Below are positions 7,115 through 14,220 of a DNA stretch of 15,773 nucleotides, in pieces. Within the stretch, counting starts at the first letter, position 1. Each line of letters starts with the position of its first letter. Made by a program: the position numbers and the translations under genes. The stretch spans positions 1 to 15,773 of the forward strand of contig JBDKVA010000087.1 in the NCBI GenBank assembly GCA_039679375.1, in the 5' to 3' direction. Source of the stretch: JBDKVA01 sp039679375. GTDB taxonomy: Bacteria; Bacillota; Clostridia; Acetivibrionales; DTU013. The notes beneath the pieces were generated by a model. It saw only the letters and a list, made by a program, of their open reading frames with translations. It searched no databases and was not told where the DNA came from.

Positions 7115-8173
7115 ATGAGAAAGAATCCATACCTTTTTTTAATCAGCTTAATCATAATTTCCTTATTTGCCGTGACCGGCTGCACCGCGGATCCCGGAGA
7201 AAAGCCTGCCGTTAGGTATGAAAGGCCTGCGATAGGATTTACAGCTGAGGAAGAAAAGGTTACGGAACTGGACTTGCAAAAGCAGTATATAATGAACATC
7301 GAAGCACAGGACGGGATAATCCGGATAACCCGCTGGGACAAGGACTATATACAGGTCAAAGAAAACAGGAAATTGAAAGGGCCCGTATCAAAAGGAACGC
7401 TGAAAACACTACTGGAAAAGAATAATTACAAGGTAGAAACTACAAATTATGAAGTCAAGCTCACTAAGGAGCCGGACAAGGAATTGAAATCCTTGTTCAG
7501 GAGGACGGACGATATTGAGCTGATGATCCCGGATACGATTAACACGGTAAGCGTCAATGCAGGAAGCGGGGCAATCGTCATTTCCGGTTTTAACGAAATG
7601 TCAGGCGTCGATCTGAAGTTGAAAAAAGGTATCATTAAAGCGGACAACTGTGATGTAAACAGGATTGATGTTGAAATTACTGCGGGAGAACTTGAGGTAA
7701 AGGGTATAAATGGCTCTGGCTCATATAAGTGCGGGAGAGGAGATATTACACTGAAGGATATGGAAGGTACTGTAGAAATTAAATCCGTATCAGGCAATAC
7801 GACTATTGAAAATTTATCCGGCAGGCTGAATGCGGATATCTCCTCCGGAAGTATCACATTAAAAGCCTCACAGCTTAAGGCCGACTCGATGATCTATGCA
7901 TCGTATGGAGATATCCGGGCGGATCTGGAGGGATTGGAAACCGAAGGTAAATATTCGGTTCGGGCTGCAAACGGAACCATACGGCTCAAAATGCCGGAAA
8001 ACACCGGGTGGTCGCTGCTGGCAAGGTCTACTAAAGGTAAGATCAAAAATAGACTGGAACTGTCCCCCGATGAACTGAAAATGGCTCCATCCGGCGAATT
8101 GTACGGAGACGTCAAAGGCGGAGGACCTTCTATTGATATTTATATAGATGAGGGTGATATCATATTAAATTAA
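7115..8173 (+). CDS. DUF4097-like beta-repeat lipoprotein
   Basis: This 352-residue protein begins with a lipoprotein signal peptide (MRKN, hydrophobic core, lipobox VTGC with Cys23), so it should be anchored outside the membrane. From about residue 125 onward it is built of short beta-strand repeats with alternating G-x-I/V patterns (AGSGAIVISG, VSGNTTIENLSG, ISSGSITLKA), typical of the DUF4097/adhesin-like beta-solenoid family; LiaG of the Bacillus envelope-stress operon belongs to this type. Function is unknown. I infer a surface sensor or scaffold acting with the DUF4173 protein upstream. ATG 7115 is chosen because AGGAG lies 7 bases before it; a TTG at 7109 is also in frame. It is the last gene of the operon. 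Confidence 0.78.
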   Translation: MRKNPYLFLISLIIISLFAVTGCTADPGEKPAVRYERPAIGFTAEEEKVTELDLQKQYIMNIEAQDGIIRITRWDKDYIQVKENRKLKGPVSKGTLKTLLEKNNYKVETTNYEVKLTKEPDKELKSLFRRTDDIELMIPDTINTVSVNAGSGAIVISGFNEMSGVDLKLKKGIIKADNCDVNRIDVEITAGELEVKGINGSGSYKCGRGDITLKDMEGTVEIKSVSGNTTIENLSGRLNADISSGSITLKASQLKADSMIYASYGDIRADLEGLETEGKYSVRAANGTIRLKMPENTGWSLLARSTKGKIKNRLELSPDELKMAPSGELYGDVKGGGPSIDIYIDEGDIILN

Positions 8174-8208
8174 CAGCCATTTGCGCAGCAAATCCGACTA
8201 AAATTGAA

Positions 8209-8223
8209 GGGGCTCGATGCCCC
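8209..8223. terminator. Short hairpin between convergent genes
   Basis: GGGGC (8209-8213) and GCCCC (8219-8223) form a 5-bp GC stem with a 5-base loop in the 61-base gap between the lipoprotein stop and the end of the opposing membrane-protein gene. T-rich sequence follows on the plus strand (ATTTTGAT at 8229-8236), and on the minus strand the stem is followed by TTCAATTTTAG. It probably serves both strands, but weakly. Confidence 0.45.
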
Positions 8224-8234
8224 CGAGATTTTGA

Positions 8235-8726
8235 TCAGCGCATTTTATACAGCTTGTTCAATACGGAGAACAGGATGATTGTAATGTTCAGTATGCTTGC
8301 CAGAAGGATCTGTGGTTTGAAACGATCAGGAGAATAAGCCCTTGTGGCTTTTCCTGTTTTTTTGATGATAAAATATATCTGAAGCATAATTGTAAATGCA
8401 ACAATTACCTTCAATATAAAAGCCTCCAGGTAAAAAGCACAGTAGAAAAGAAATAGTATAATTATGAGGCTGGTTATTACAGATATGCCTGTTTCCATCT
8501 TTTTAACATCAATATCAATCAGCTCTTCCAGCTCTTCTTCTATTTCATCGTCCGATTCATTGTTCTGCAGGCTTTCACCTGTGATCAGCCTGAATATGCT
8601 CCTTATTGAGAACACTAATAATATGGCTGACAGCAACCAGAAAAAAATTTCGTGATTCGAAAAGAGCGCCAAAACCGGAATGAGCATGATAACGGTAAAT
8701 AAAATTACAATACGTTTCGACTGCAT
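8235..8726 (-). CDS. Hypothetical five-helix membrane protein with acidic loop
   Basis: I do not recognise this 163-residue protein. It has five hydrophobic segments (about 5-23, 28-48, 80-100, 102-122 and 138-157). Between the second and third lies a strongly acidic stretch (about 57-72, DDEIEEELEELIDID). The basic C-terminus (KLYKMR) and basic loop (KKTGKATRA) suggest the topology can be predicted from charge. The start has GGGGTG four bases upstream. It stands alone and converges on the lipoprotein operon. A 6-bp hairpin (TTGTGC 8747-8752 with GCACAA 8759-8764) lies in its leader, about 20 bases before the ATG. Confidence 0.6.
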   Translation of the reverse strand: MQSKRIVILFTVIMLIPVLALFSNHEIFFWLLSAILLVFSIRSIFRLITGESLQNNESDDEIEEELEELIDIDVKKMETGISVITSLIIILFLFYCAFYLEAFILKVIVAFTIMLQIYFIIKKTGKATRAYSPDRFKPQILLASILNITIILFSVLNKLYKMR

Positions 8727-8943
8727 TTTTCACCCCTGACAAAGTATTGTGCCTTACAGCACAAATATCTATTTTTTATGACCTATATCTTTCTAATGTA
8801 AATTATACACTATATCAACATAGTCAGATACAAAAAAATTTAATATGCTGCAATACTGAATAATATGAATGCCATATTGTAATGCTAACAGTACGGGTTT
8901 TTAAGTGTGGAACATTCAATATAACAAAAAGGGAGGAATTTTT

Positions 8944-9444
8944 ATGTCAAAAACAGTAGTGGGTTTGTTTGACAGTCATGACCATGCGGAGATCGCTGCT
9001 CGGCAGATAAGAGATCAAGGCCTTCGTACGGATGATATTTCCATTATAGCAAAAAGCGGTGATCAGGCGGATGCACCGGGAACTGGAGCAAGTATGGTCC
9101 GGGATGATGCGCCTGTCAATGATAATATATCCGATGGAGTAATATCAGGCGGCGTTCTCGGCGGAATCGCAGGATTGTTGATCGGCGCAGGCAGTATGGT
9201 TATTCCCGGACTTGGCATCATAGCGGCAGCCGGTCCGATCACCGGCATTTTGTCCGGAGCGGTGACGGGTGGTATTGTCGGAGGCCTTGTCGATCTGGGT
9301 ATACCGGAAAATAGAAGCAGGCAATACGAGGGTGATGTAAAACGCGGTAAGGTACTGTTCAGTATGAAAACGGATGAAGACAAGGTAGAACGGATCACTT
9401 CGATTTTGCGGAACAACGGTGCTTCCAATGTGGAAGCTTATTAA
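8944..9444 (+). CDS. YflT/GSP17M-type general stress protein
   Basis: The 166-residue protein starts with the pattern KTVVGLFDSHDHAEIAARQI (3-22) typical of heat-induced/general stress proteins of the YflT (GSP17M N-terminal) type. A glycine-rich hydrophobic stretch (about 66-117) with many GG pairs follows, resembling a glycine-zipper membrane hairpin. The C-terminus (about 121-166) repeats an alpha/beta unit ending in RNNGASNVEAY. Molecular function is unknown; homologues rise under heat, salt or ethanol stress in Bacillus. GGGAGGA lies directly upstream of ATG 8944; the GTG at 8905 is rejected. A possible promoter is TTGTAA-17-TTTAAG (8877-8905). No convincing sigma-B site was seen. It is monocistronic. 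Confidence 0.8.
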   Translation: MSKTVVGLFDSHDHAEIAARQIRDQGLRTDDISIIAKSGDQADAPGTGASMVRDDAPVNDNISDGVISGGVLGGIAGLLIGAGSMVIPGLGIIAAAGPITGILSGAVTGGIVGGLVDLGIPENRSRQYEGDVKRGKVLFSMKTDEDKVERITSILRNNGASNVEAY

Positions 9445-9472
9445 GCAAATAGATAAGACTCCGTGATATAAA

Positions 9473-9508
9473 ACAGGGCATGGATTGTACTCTCATTCCA
9501 TGCCCTGT
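9473..9508. terminator. Strong bidirectional terminator between convergent genes
   Basis: ACAGGGCATGGA (9473-9484) and TCCATGCCCTGT (9497-9508) form a perfect 12-bp stem with a 12-base loop. Read on the minus strand the stem is followed by TTTTAT, so it is a good terminator for the VanW-family gene ending at 9540. On the plus strand the stress-protein gene ends 28 bases before it and the tail is less T-rich. Confidence 0.8.
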
Positions 9509-9539
9509 CTGCTTTACACTGTAAATATTCCAATTCGGT

Positions 9540-11303
9540 TTAAAGGGGAGGCGGTGCGACTTCATCCTGGCCTTCCGGTTCATTGGATGGAGCAGTGTCA
9601 TCTTGTTCGGTTCCATCTTCAGGGACAGCAACATTTGCTGCATTGGAAGGTGCTGCAGTGCCGGAACTTCCGTCCGAAACGGGAGCGGTAACAGTGCCGC
9701 CGGCGGGGCTTACCGGCTTTGTGCCTCTTCTTACGATCTGAGCATATGCTTTATAGGTGCTGGTATGCAATTTTGTCTCGGAAACGACCTTATCACCCAT
9801 TTTAATCGTTTTATAGGTTTCTACAATATAACCATTCAAGCCTTCTTGTACTTCCTTTTCCGTGCCGACCGGCAAAGTTGGGTCATCCGTATATTTAACA
9901 GTAAACGGAGTTTCCTTTAATATTTTATTACTGATGATCACGGTTTTACCAGGTGTCTCAAGTGTGCCTTTTATTGTAAAATAGATACGGTTGCCTTTTA
10001 TTGTTGCCAGCAGCTGCATCGGCCAATTACTTGAGTTAACGAAGCGGAAATCCGTGGCGCCGTAGTATGCCGTAGCGTCCTGCCCAAGGGGCACATAAGC
10101 GACCGTGAATGAGTGGTTGCGCCTTTCTGTAACAGTCAGGTCTGCTTTCAAAACAGCATTGTACATCGTTGTGGTAACCTGGCAGATGCCCCCTCCCACG
10201 CCATCGGTTATTTTACCGCTGATATATATATGGGCGAGCTTGTAGCCATGCTCCAGATCCCTTGGCCCGACGACATCATTGAACGAAAACTCCTGCCCGG
10301 GAGCCAGGATCATATTGTTTATTTTTTCCACCGCCAGGCCCATATTATATTTCCTGTTCCTGCCATTTTCTGTCGATGTGGAAAAATAAGTATTGGCAGT
10401 GCCAAGTTCATCCCGGAACAGCATGGATGCAGCTATCTCTGAGGTAACAACCGGATTTACAAAATTTACAGGCAGTATACGTTCACTTTTTTCCGTCTTT
10501 TCAAGTCCGGCTATAATATCCTGAAGAGCTGTTTTGTCTATCTGACGCCCTACCACATGCGGTACCAGAGTCATAACTGAATTCTCCACTTTGTAGAAGG
10601 CATCGGCAGGTTCGCTGGCAATTTGTTTGTAAATCTCATCCGTGTTGAATTTTGTCGGAAGTGTAATGGTCACTTCCGGTTCGATGACACCGCCTTTGCG
10701 TTCATTGATCAAAGCTTTGACGTCATCAAGAATCTTTGCTCTGTCAATATTCTCGCCGTGGCTTCCCGAACGTAATATGACACTGCTGTCCGTGATGAGC
10801 ATGGCGCCTTCCTGTACTTTCATAAAAGTCATATCATAAAAGCGGTTTACAAAACCGTCGACCTTGGCTTCATCAAATGACATCGGCACTTCCAGATCGA
10901 CGCCGTTCAAACCGGCATGCGCGATGTCATAGAGACGTTTGAAAATATTCCCCTCACGGCCAACTGAATAGGCGTTTTGTGCTGCCAATTGCGTGTCATA
11001 ATGCACATTAAGCTCGGGATAACTTGTCTTTAACTCACATTTTTCAGTTTTCAGAGTGATTTCCAATTTATCGATTACGCTCTGGTACCGGGTGTCCAGA
11101 TCCTGTTTCAGCTCCTCTGGCCCCATCCCGGATACATCCTGATTCCCTATGCGCACGCCTTTATAGATATTGCTGTTTTGCAGCGTCAGCCAGGCAAATA
11201 CTGAAGTAGCTGACAACATCAGTACGATAAAGGCGGTAATGATTATAAGAATGACATTTTTCCCTTTGCCTGTACTTTTACGGACTTGTAATTCCGGTTC
11301 CAT
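9540..11303 (-). CDS. VanW-family cell-wall protein with peptidoglycan-binding and G5-like domains
   Basis: The product has 587 residues. A basic N-terminus leads into one membrane helix (about 16-38), so the bulk lies outside the cell. Residues about 60-275 look like two PG_binding_4-type repeats. The VanW domain follows (about 305-435) with its hallmark GVGGGICQVTTTMYNAV (368-384). A G5-like beta region lies at about 455-527 (VQEGLNGYIVETYKTI). The last 60 residues are Ser/Ala/Pro/Glu/Asp-rich and probably disordered. VanW proteins occur in some vancomycin clusters, but no van genes are present; this architecture is a common housekeeping wall protein of Clostridia, of unknown exact role. 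ATG 11303 has GGAG 8 bases upstream, whereas the longer frame would need a GTG at 11312. Confidence 0.85.
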   Translation of the reverse strand: MEPELQVRKSTGKGKNVILIIITAFIVLMLSATSVFAWLTLQNSNIYKGVRIGNQDVSGMGPEELKQDLDTRYQSVIDKLEITLKTEKCELKTSYPELNVHYDTQLAAQNAYSVGREGNIFKRLYDIAHAGLNGVDLEVPMSFDEAKVDGFVNRFYDMTFMKVQEGAMLITDSSVILRSGSHGENIDRAKILDDVKALINERKGGVIEPEVTITLPTKFNTDEIYKQIASEPADAFYKVENSVMTLVPHVVGRQIDKTALQDIIAGLEKTEKSERILPVNFVNPVVTSEIAASMLFRDELGTANTYFSTSTENGRNRKYNMGLAVEKINNMILAPGQEFSFNDVVGPRDLEHGYKLAHIYISGKITDGVGGGICQVTTTMYNAVLKADLTVTERRNHSFTVAYVPLGQDATAYYGATDFRFVNSSNWPMQLLATIKGNRIYFTIKGTLETPGKTVIISNKILKETPFTVKYTDDPTLPVGTEKEVQEGLNGYIVETYKTIKMGDKVVSETKLHTSTYKAYAQIVRRGTKPVSPAGGTVTAPVSDGSSGTAAPSNAANVAVPEDGTEQDDTAPSNEPEGQDEVAPPPL

Positions 11304-11368
11304 GAACAACACTCCAAAATGTATGAATTTTAACCCAGCTTTACTTATATAAATAATTAGACCTTAAT

Positions 11369-11397
11369 ATTATCGCAATTGTTTCTCTAAAAGACAA
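11369..11397 (-). promoter_or_regulatory. Sigma-A promoter of the VanW-family gene
   Basis: On the minus strand TTGTCT (11397-11392) and GATAAT (11374-11369) are 17 bases apart, giving a leader of about 60 bases before ATG 11303. No operator-like repeat is obvious next to it. Confidence 0.5.
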
Positions 11398-11521
11398 TAT
11401 TTTTATAGATAAATCATATTAAATTTGCGTTACTGGTGTTTCAAATTTTCAATACAATTATAGTATAACAGGGCAAAAAGTATTACAATAAAGTAACACC
11501 ATGCTGAAAGGATTCATACAT

Positions 11522-12103
11522 ATGAACATGTTTAATGAAGCGGAATTTGTCGGCTTATGCAGCAAATTGTCATCGGAAAAAAACATTACGGATATTACGG
11601 TGCGTTATGCTGCACCCGGTTATTATAATAGACTAAAGGGCGCGGTGCAATGGGACCGGCGAGGCGAGGTGGTTTTCTGTGTCATCCGGCCGAACGGAAA
11701 AATCATTACGACGACATGCAGCGATTATCCAAAGGGCATATACAGGATACCTACCGGCGGGATAAAGCATAACGAAGACATTATGGAGGCATTGTTCCGT
11801 GAAGTGAAGGAAGAGCTTGGGCTTGAGGTGAAGGTAAGATCTTTTGGCGGAGTGGTAAGGATACGGTTTGAACATGACGACGATTATTTGATGTTTTACT
11901 CCTATCTGTTCATTCTTGACGAAATCGGAGGAACGCTGCTGGTGGATGCCAGCGACAATGAAATCAGCGAAGTAAAAGAGGTGGATCTTGAAGGGCTGTC
12001 GAAGATCGTCGGGGTACTTGGCACAATCAAGGGTAAATGGCGTGACTGGGGATATTTTAGATATATTAGCACCAACGCCGTTTATCAGTATCTGAAAAAG
12101 TAA
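11522..12103 (+). CDS. Nudix hydrolase
   Basis: This 193-residue protein carries a perfect Nudix box at residues 79-101: G, five residues, E85, seven residues, then REVKEELGL, matching GX5EX7REUXEEXGU. The family hydrolyses nucleoside diphosphates linked to another moiety, with Mg2+ held by the Glu residues of the box. The substrate cannot be deduced. The Nudix domain is preceded by about 40 residues containing RYAAPGYYNRLKGAV and followed by a beta-rich half with RIRFEHDDDYLMFYSYLF. The ATG at 11522 has AAAGGA nine bases upstream; the first in-frame ATG at 11501 has no ribosome binding site. The next gene starts 63 bases later, so co-transcription with yaaL is possible. Confidence 0.85.
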   Translation: MNMFNEAEFVGLCSKLSSEKNITDITVRYAAPGYYNRLKGAVQWDRRGEVVFCVIRPNGKIITTTCSDYPKGIYRIPTGGIKHNEDIMEALFREVKEELGLEVKVRSFGGVVRIRFEHDDDYLMFYSYLFILDEIGGTLLVDASDNEISEVKEVDLEGLSKIVGVLGTIKGKWRDWGYFRYISTNAVYQYLKK

Positions 12104-12166
12104 TGTATATAAATGTAAATTCGCGCCTATACTTATATTGACAGGAAAGATAAGGAAGGTGCAAAG

Positions 12167-12469
12167 ATGGATCAGGGTGCATTGAAATACCAGACCGGTC
12201 AGGAAAAAGACCAACTGAGGGCAAAGAGAAATAAAAAGCTATGGATGTCGAAATTGCCTCAAAACGCCGCTCTTACGGCTGAAGAGCAGGAGTTGATCAA
12301 GACGGCATTAGAAGCAAGGGATGAATGGATCGAAACAAGCAGGAACTTTGACTATGTCCATGAAGAAATGCTGGTTGATTATTATACATACCGGATGAAG
12401 GCCAGCGAAGTTCGATATGACTATTTTATAAAGCTCGTCAAGGAAAAGGGGCTATCCCGTTATATTTAA
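12167..12469 (+). CDS. yaaL: DUF2508 (YaaL) family protein
   Basis: The 100-residue, charged, helical protein matches the DUF2508 pattern: EWIETSRNFDYVHEEMLVDYYTYRMKASEVRYDYFIKLVKEKG at about 53-95, with the conserved W54, F61, D71 and the alternating Y/A/K pattern. Molecular function is unknown. In Bacillus and many Clostridia the gene lies between recR and bofA; here bofA indeed follows, but a Nudix gene replaces recR upstream. GGAAGGTG lies five bases before the ATG. The N-terminal 40 residues are basic (KRNKK) and less conserved. The TTGACA just upstream (12138-12143) is too close to the start to be its promoter. Confidence 0.75.
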   Translation: MDQGALKYQTGQEKDQLRAKRNKKLWMSKLPQNAALTAEEQELIKTALEARDEWIETSRNFDYVHEEMLVDYYTYRMKASEVRYDYFIKLVKEKGLSRYI

Positions 12470-12476
12470 GTCTTAT

Positions 12477-12506
12477 TTGACCGCATATTTACAAAACTTA
12501 TGTAAT
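12477..12506 (+). promoter_or_regulatory. Candidate promoter of bofA
   Basis: TTGACC (12477-12482) and TGTAAT (12501-12506) are separated by 18 bases, which fits a sigma-A-type promoter about 70 bases before the chosen bofA start. I looked for sigma-E-like elements in the 12507-12560 stretch and saw none that convinced me. bofA may also be read from upstream genes, as no terminator follows yaaL. Confidence 0.45.
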
Positions 12507-12585
12507 ATTCACATCGTTGTACAAGTATATATAGTGTATAAGCCATTATGGCTTGAGTCTGTATAGAATTCTAATGGTGTGGGTT

Positions 12586-12861
12586 ATGGCGATAGACTAT
12601 GGAGTAATACTGGCATATATAGTGGGTATTATATTGCTTTTCATTCTCGGCAGGTTTCTTCTGGTACCGCTGAAGGTGGTCATGAAGTTGGTATTCAATG
12701 CGCTTGCCGGAGGCATTGCCATACTGCTTGCAAATGTTATCGGCGGTCTTTTTGGATTTCATATCGCATTTAATGTCTATACTTCATTTATTGTCGGGAC
12801 ACTTGGCGTACCCGGCTTTATTCTGCTTGTTATCTTAAAGCTCATTTTCGGAATTCCCTGA
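12586..12861 (+). CDS. bofA: Pro-sigma-K processing inhibitor BofA
   Basis: The 91-residue protein is almost entirely hydrophobic, with segments at about 6-29, 34-54 and 67-89. It shows the BofA pattern: PLKVVMKLVFNALAGG (28-43), NVIGG, a middle loop FGFHIAFNVYTSFIVG (56-71), and the ending GVPGFILLVILKLIFG. In sporulating Firmicutes BofA holds the SpoIVFB protease inactive in the outer forespore membrane until the sigma-K checkpoint. The start is uncertain: ATG 12586 fits the family N-terminus, ATG 12574 and TTG 12553 are in frame, and none has a strong Shine-Dalgarno (GGTGTGGG lies just before 12586). The neighbour yaaL supports the assignment. An 8-bp hairpin overlaps its stop codon. Confidence 0.85.
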   Translation: MAIDYGVILAYIVGIILLFILGRFLLVPLKVVMKLVFNALAGGIAILLANVIGGLFGFHIAFNVYTSFIVGTLGVPGFILLVILKLIFGIP

Positions 12862-12866
12862 GCTTT
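12837..12866 (+). terminator. Hairpin overlapping the bofA stop codon
   Basis: AAAGCTCA (12837-12844) pairs with TGAGCTTT (12859-12866), an 8-bp stem with a 14-base loop. The stop codon TGA lies in the right arm. The tail TTTCTGCCGCTC is only moderately T-rich, so termination is probably partial. Confidence 0.4.
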
Positions 12867-12971
12867 CTGCCGCTCTTTCACTTGTATAATAGTTTTTGTT
12901 AATCAAAACCACAATGATTCAAGTTCTTCTCACTGGAATATTTTTAAAGATTTGCAAAGATTCAGCCCGTA

Positions 12972-14042
12972 TTAATAGCTACCAAGTTTTTTTGCCAAAC
13001 CTGTGATTTGTTTGAAATTTTCCAGGCTCACACTGGATGGTACAGAATGATCCGACGAGAATATATAACCTCCTGATTTTTTCATAATCGGTACCGTATC
13101 TTCCATTTCTGCGAGAACTGCCTCGATATCATCCCAGAGAACTGCATTAATGCCACCATGAAGCACGACATCCTCGCCATATTTCTTTTTTATTTGAATC
13201 GGATCCATTCCCGCTTTTACTTCCAACGGATTGATTGCATCTATCCCGATATCAATCAGTTCGGGAATGAATGGATTGATGTCCCCGCATGAATGGATAT
13301 GCGCCTTAATACCTCTTTTGTGTGCCCATTCAATAGCTCGCTTATGCACTGGCTTCAGAAGCTCACGGTACATCTTTACTGAAAAGAACTGTGATTTTTT
13401 GTAGCCCATATCATCAGGCCATTTTATGCTGTCCAGCGTATACCCTGCATCGAGAATCATGTTAAATAATGCAATATCAATATCGAGATAATGATTGAAC
13501 ATATCGACGCACCACTCAGGTTCTTCGATCAATGCAACCAGCAAAGTCTCCGTCCCTACGGACCATGAATGGGTCACATCAAATCCGAACCAGAAATCAC
13601 CCTGTATCCACTGCCCCTCTTCCCGCCACCTCTTATAGTTTCTCTCAAGGTAACTCCAGGGTATTCTGTCCTTTGCCGGTGTCATACGATTTTTCGCGTC
13701 CATCCACTTGCCGGAGTCTGTGGTTGTGAAGCTGATAAACTCAGGAGTTGATGCCTGATGCTTCCACTGCTTCAGCGTCGCTCCCCAGGGGGTCGTATAA
13801 ATTTTATATTTCTCAGTCTCCTCAATGATCCGTTCCTCATATTGTGGACTGTTGTCTACGCCAATTCCAGCAACCTTATCAATGCCAAAGAAGTCCCTGA
13901 AATCCATTCCCACAGGCATGCCTTCCCTGTTCCAGCGCTCTATGGTTGCATTCCACGGATCATCTATGATAGGAATCCTGTCCGCCTCCTGATGGCTGAA
14001 CATTCGGCTGAATCTTTCATGGGTTGTCATCTTGTACATCAT
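12972..14042 (-). CDS. URO-D superfamily protein, non-HemE, with a His replacing the third zinc-site Cys
   Basis: This 356-residue protein belongs to the uroporphyrinogen-decarboxylase superfamily. The start (THERFSRMFSHQEADRIPII) and the block HIHSCGDINPFIPELIDIGI (248-267) are typical of the broad catabolic branch, not HemE. His250-x-Cys252 matches the metal site of MtaA-type methyltransferases. At the position of their third ligand, where the other URO-D protein of this window has SSGCDIP, this one has SSDHSVP, so His332 replaces Cys. Function is unknown; a corrinoid-linked methyl transfer is possible but unsupported by neighbours. Two adjacent ATG codons (14042, 14039) share AAGGAAGG upstream. 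It is transcribed away from an AraC regulator, which probably controls it. No clear terminator follows. Confidence 0.83.
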   Translation of the reverse strand: MMYKMTTHERFSRMFSHQEADRIPIIDDPWNATIERWNREGMPVGMDFRDFFGIDKVAGIGVDNSPQYEERIIEETEKYKIYTTPWGATLKQWKHQASTPEFISFTTTDSGKWMDAKNRMTPAKDRIPWSYLERNYKRWREEGQWIQGDFWFGFDVTHSWSVGTETLLVALIEEPEWCVDMFNHYLDIDIALFNMILDAGYTLDSIKWPDDMGYKKSQFFSVKMYRELLKPVHKRAIEWAHKRGIKAHIHSCGDINPFIPELIDIGIDAINPLEVKAGMDPIQIKKKYGEDVVLHGGINAVLWDDIEAVLAEMEDTVPIMKKSGGYIFSSDHSVPSSVSLENFKQITGLAKKLGSY

Positions 14043-14073
14043 TGTACCTTCCTTATATTTATGATTCTATTGC

Positions 14074-14079
14074 ATTATA
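14074..14079 (-). promoter_or_regulatory. Likely -10 box of the second URO-D gene
   Basis: A perfect TATAAT (minus strand, 14079-14074) lies 32 bases before the start codon. No good -35 hexamer is found 16-18 bases upstream (AATACA is the best). A consensus -10 with a poor -35 is what an activator-dependent promoter looks like, and an AraC-family gene starts divergently at 14221. Confidence 0.5.
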
Positions 14080-14220
14080 TTACTTTCTCAGGTATATGTA
14101 TTTGTATGAGTTTAAGTTGTGTTGGTACAGTTTTATGTTTATACCCTTTCCATGACATAACCAAAAACACATTTTCCTTTTGAAAAAATAATGATATATT
14201 GAATGCATGGAGGAAATCGT

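Noticed and set aside
9540..11303. Vancomycin-resistance gene
   Set aside because: The VanW domain alone does not indicate resistance; no vanR/S/H/A/X-like genes are present and the PG-binding/VanW/G5-like architecture is common in Clostridia.
12138..12143. Perfect TTGACA upstream of yaaL
   Set aside because: It is 23 bases before the start codon, overlaps the approach to the ribosome binding site, and has no -10 hexamer 17 bases on (GCAAAG).
11633..12214. 193-codon minus-strand open frame
   Set aside because: Antisense to the Nudix gene, which has a perfect Nudix box; no recognisable domain on the opposite strand.
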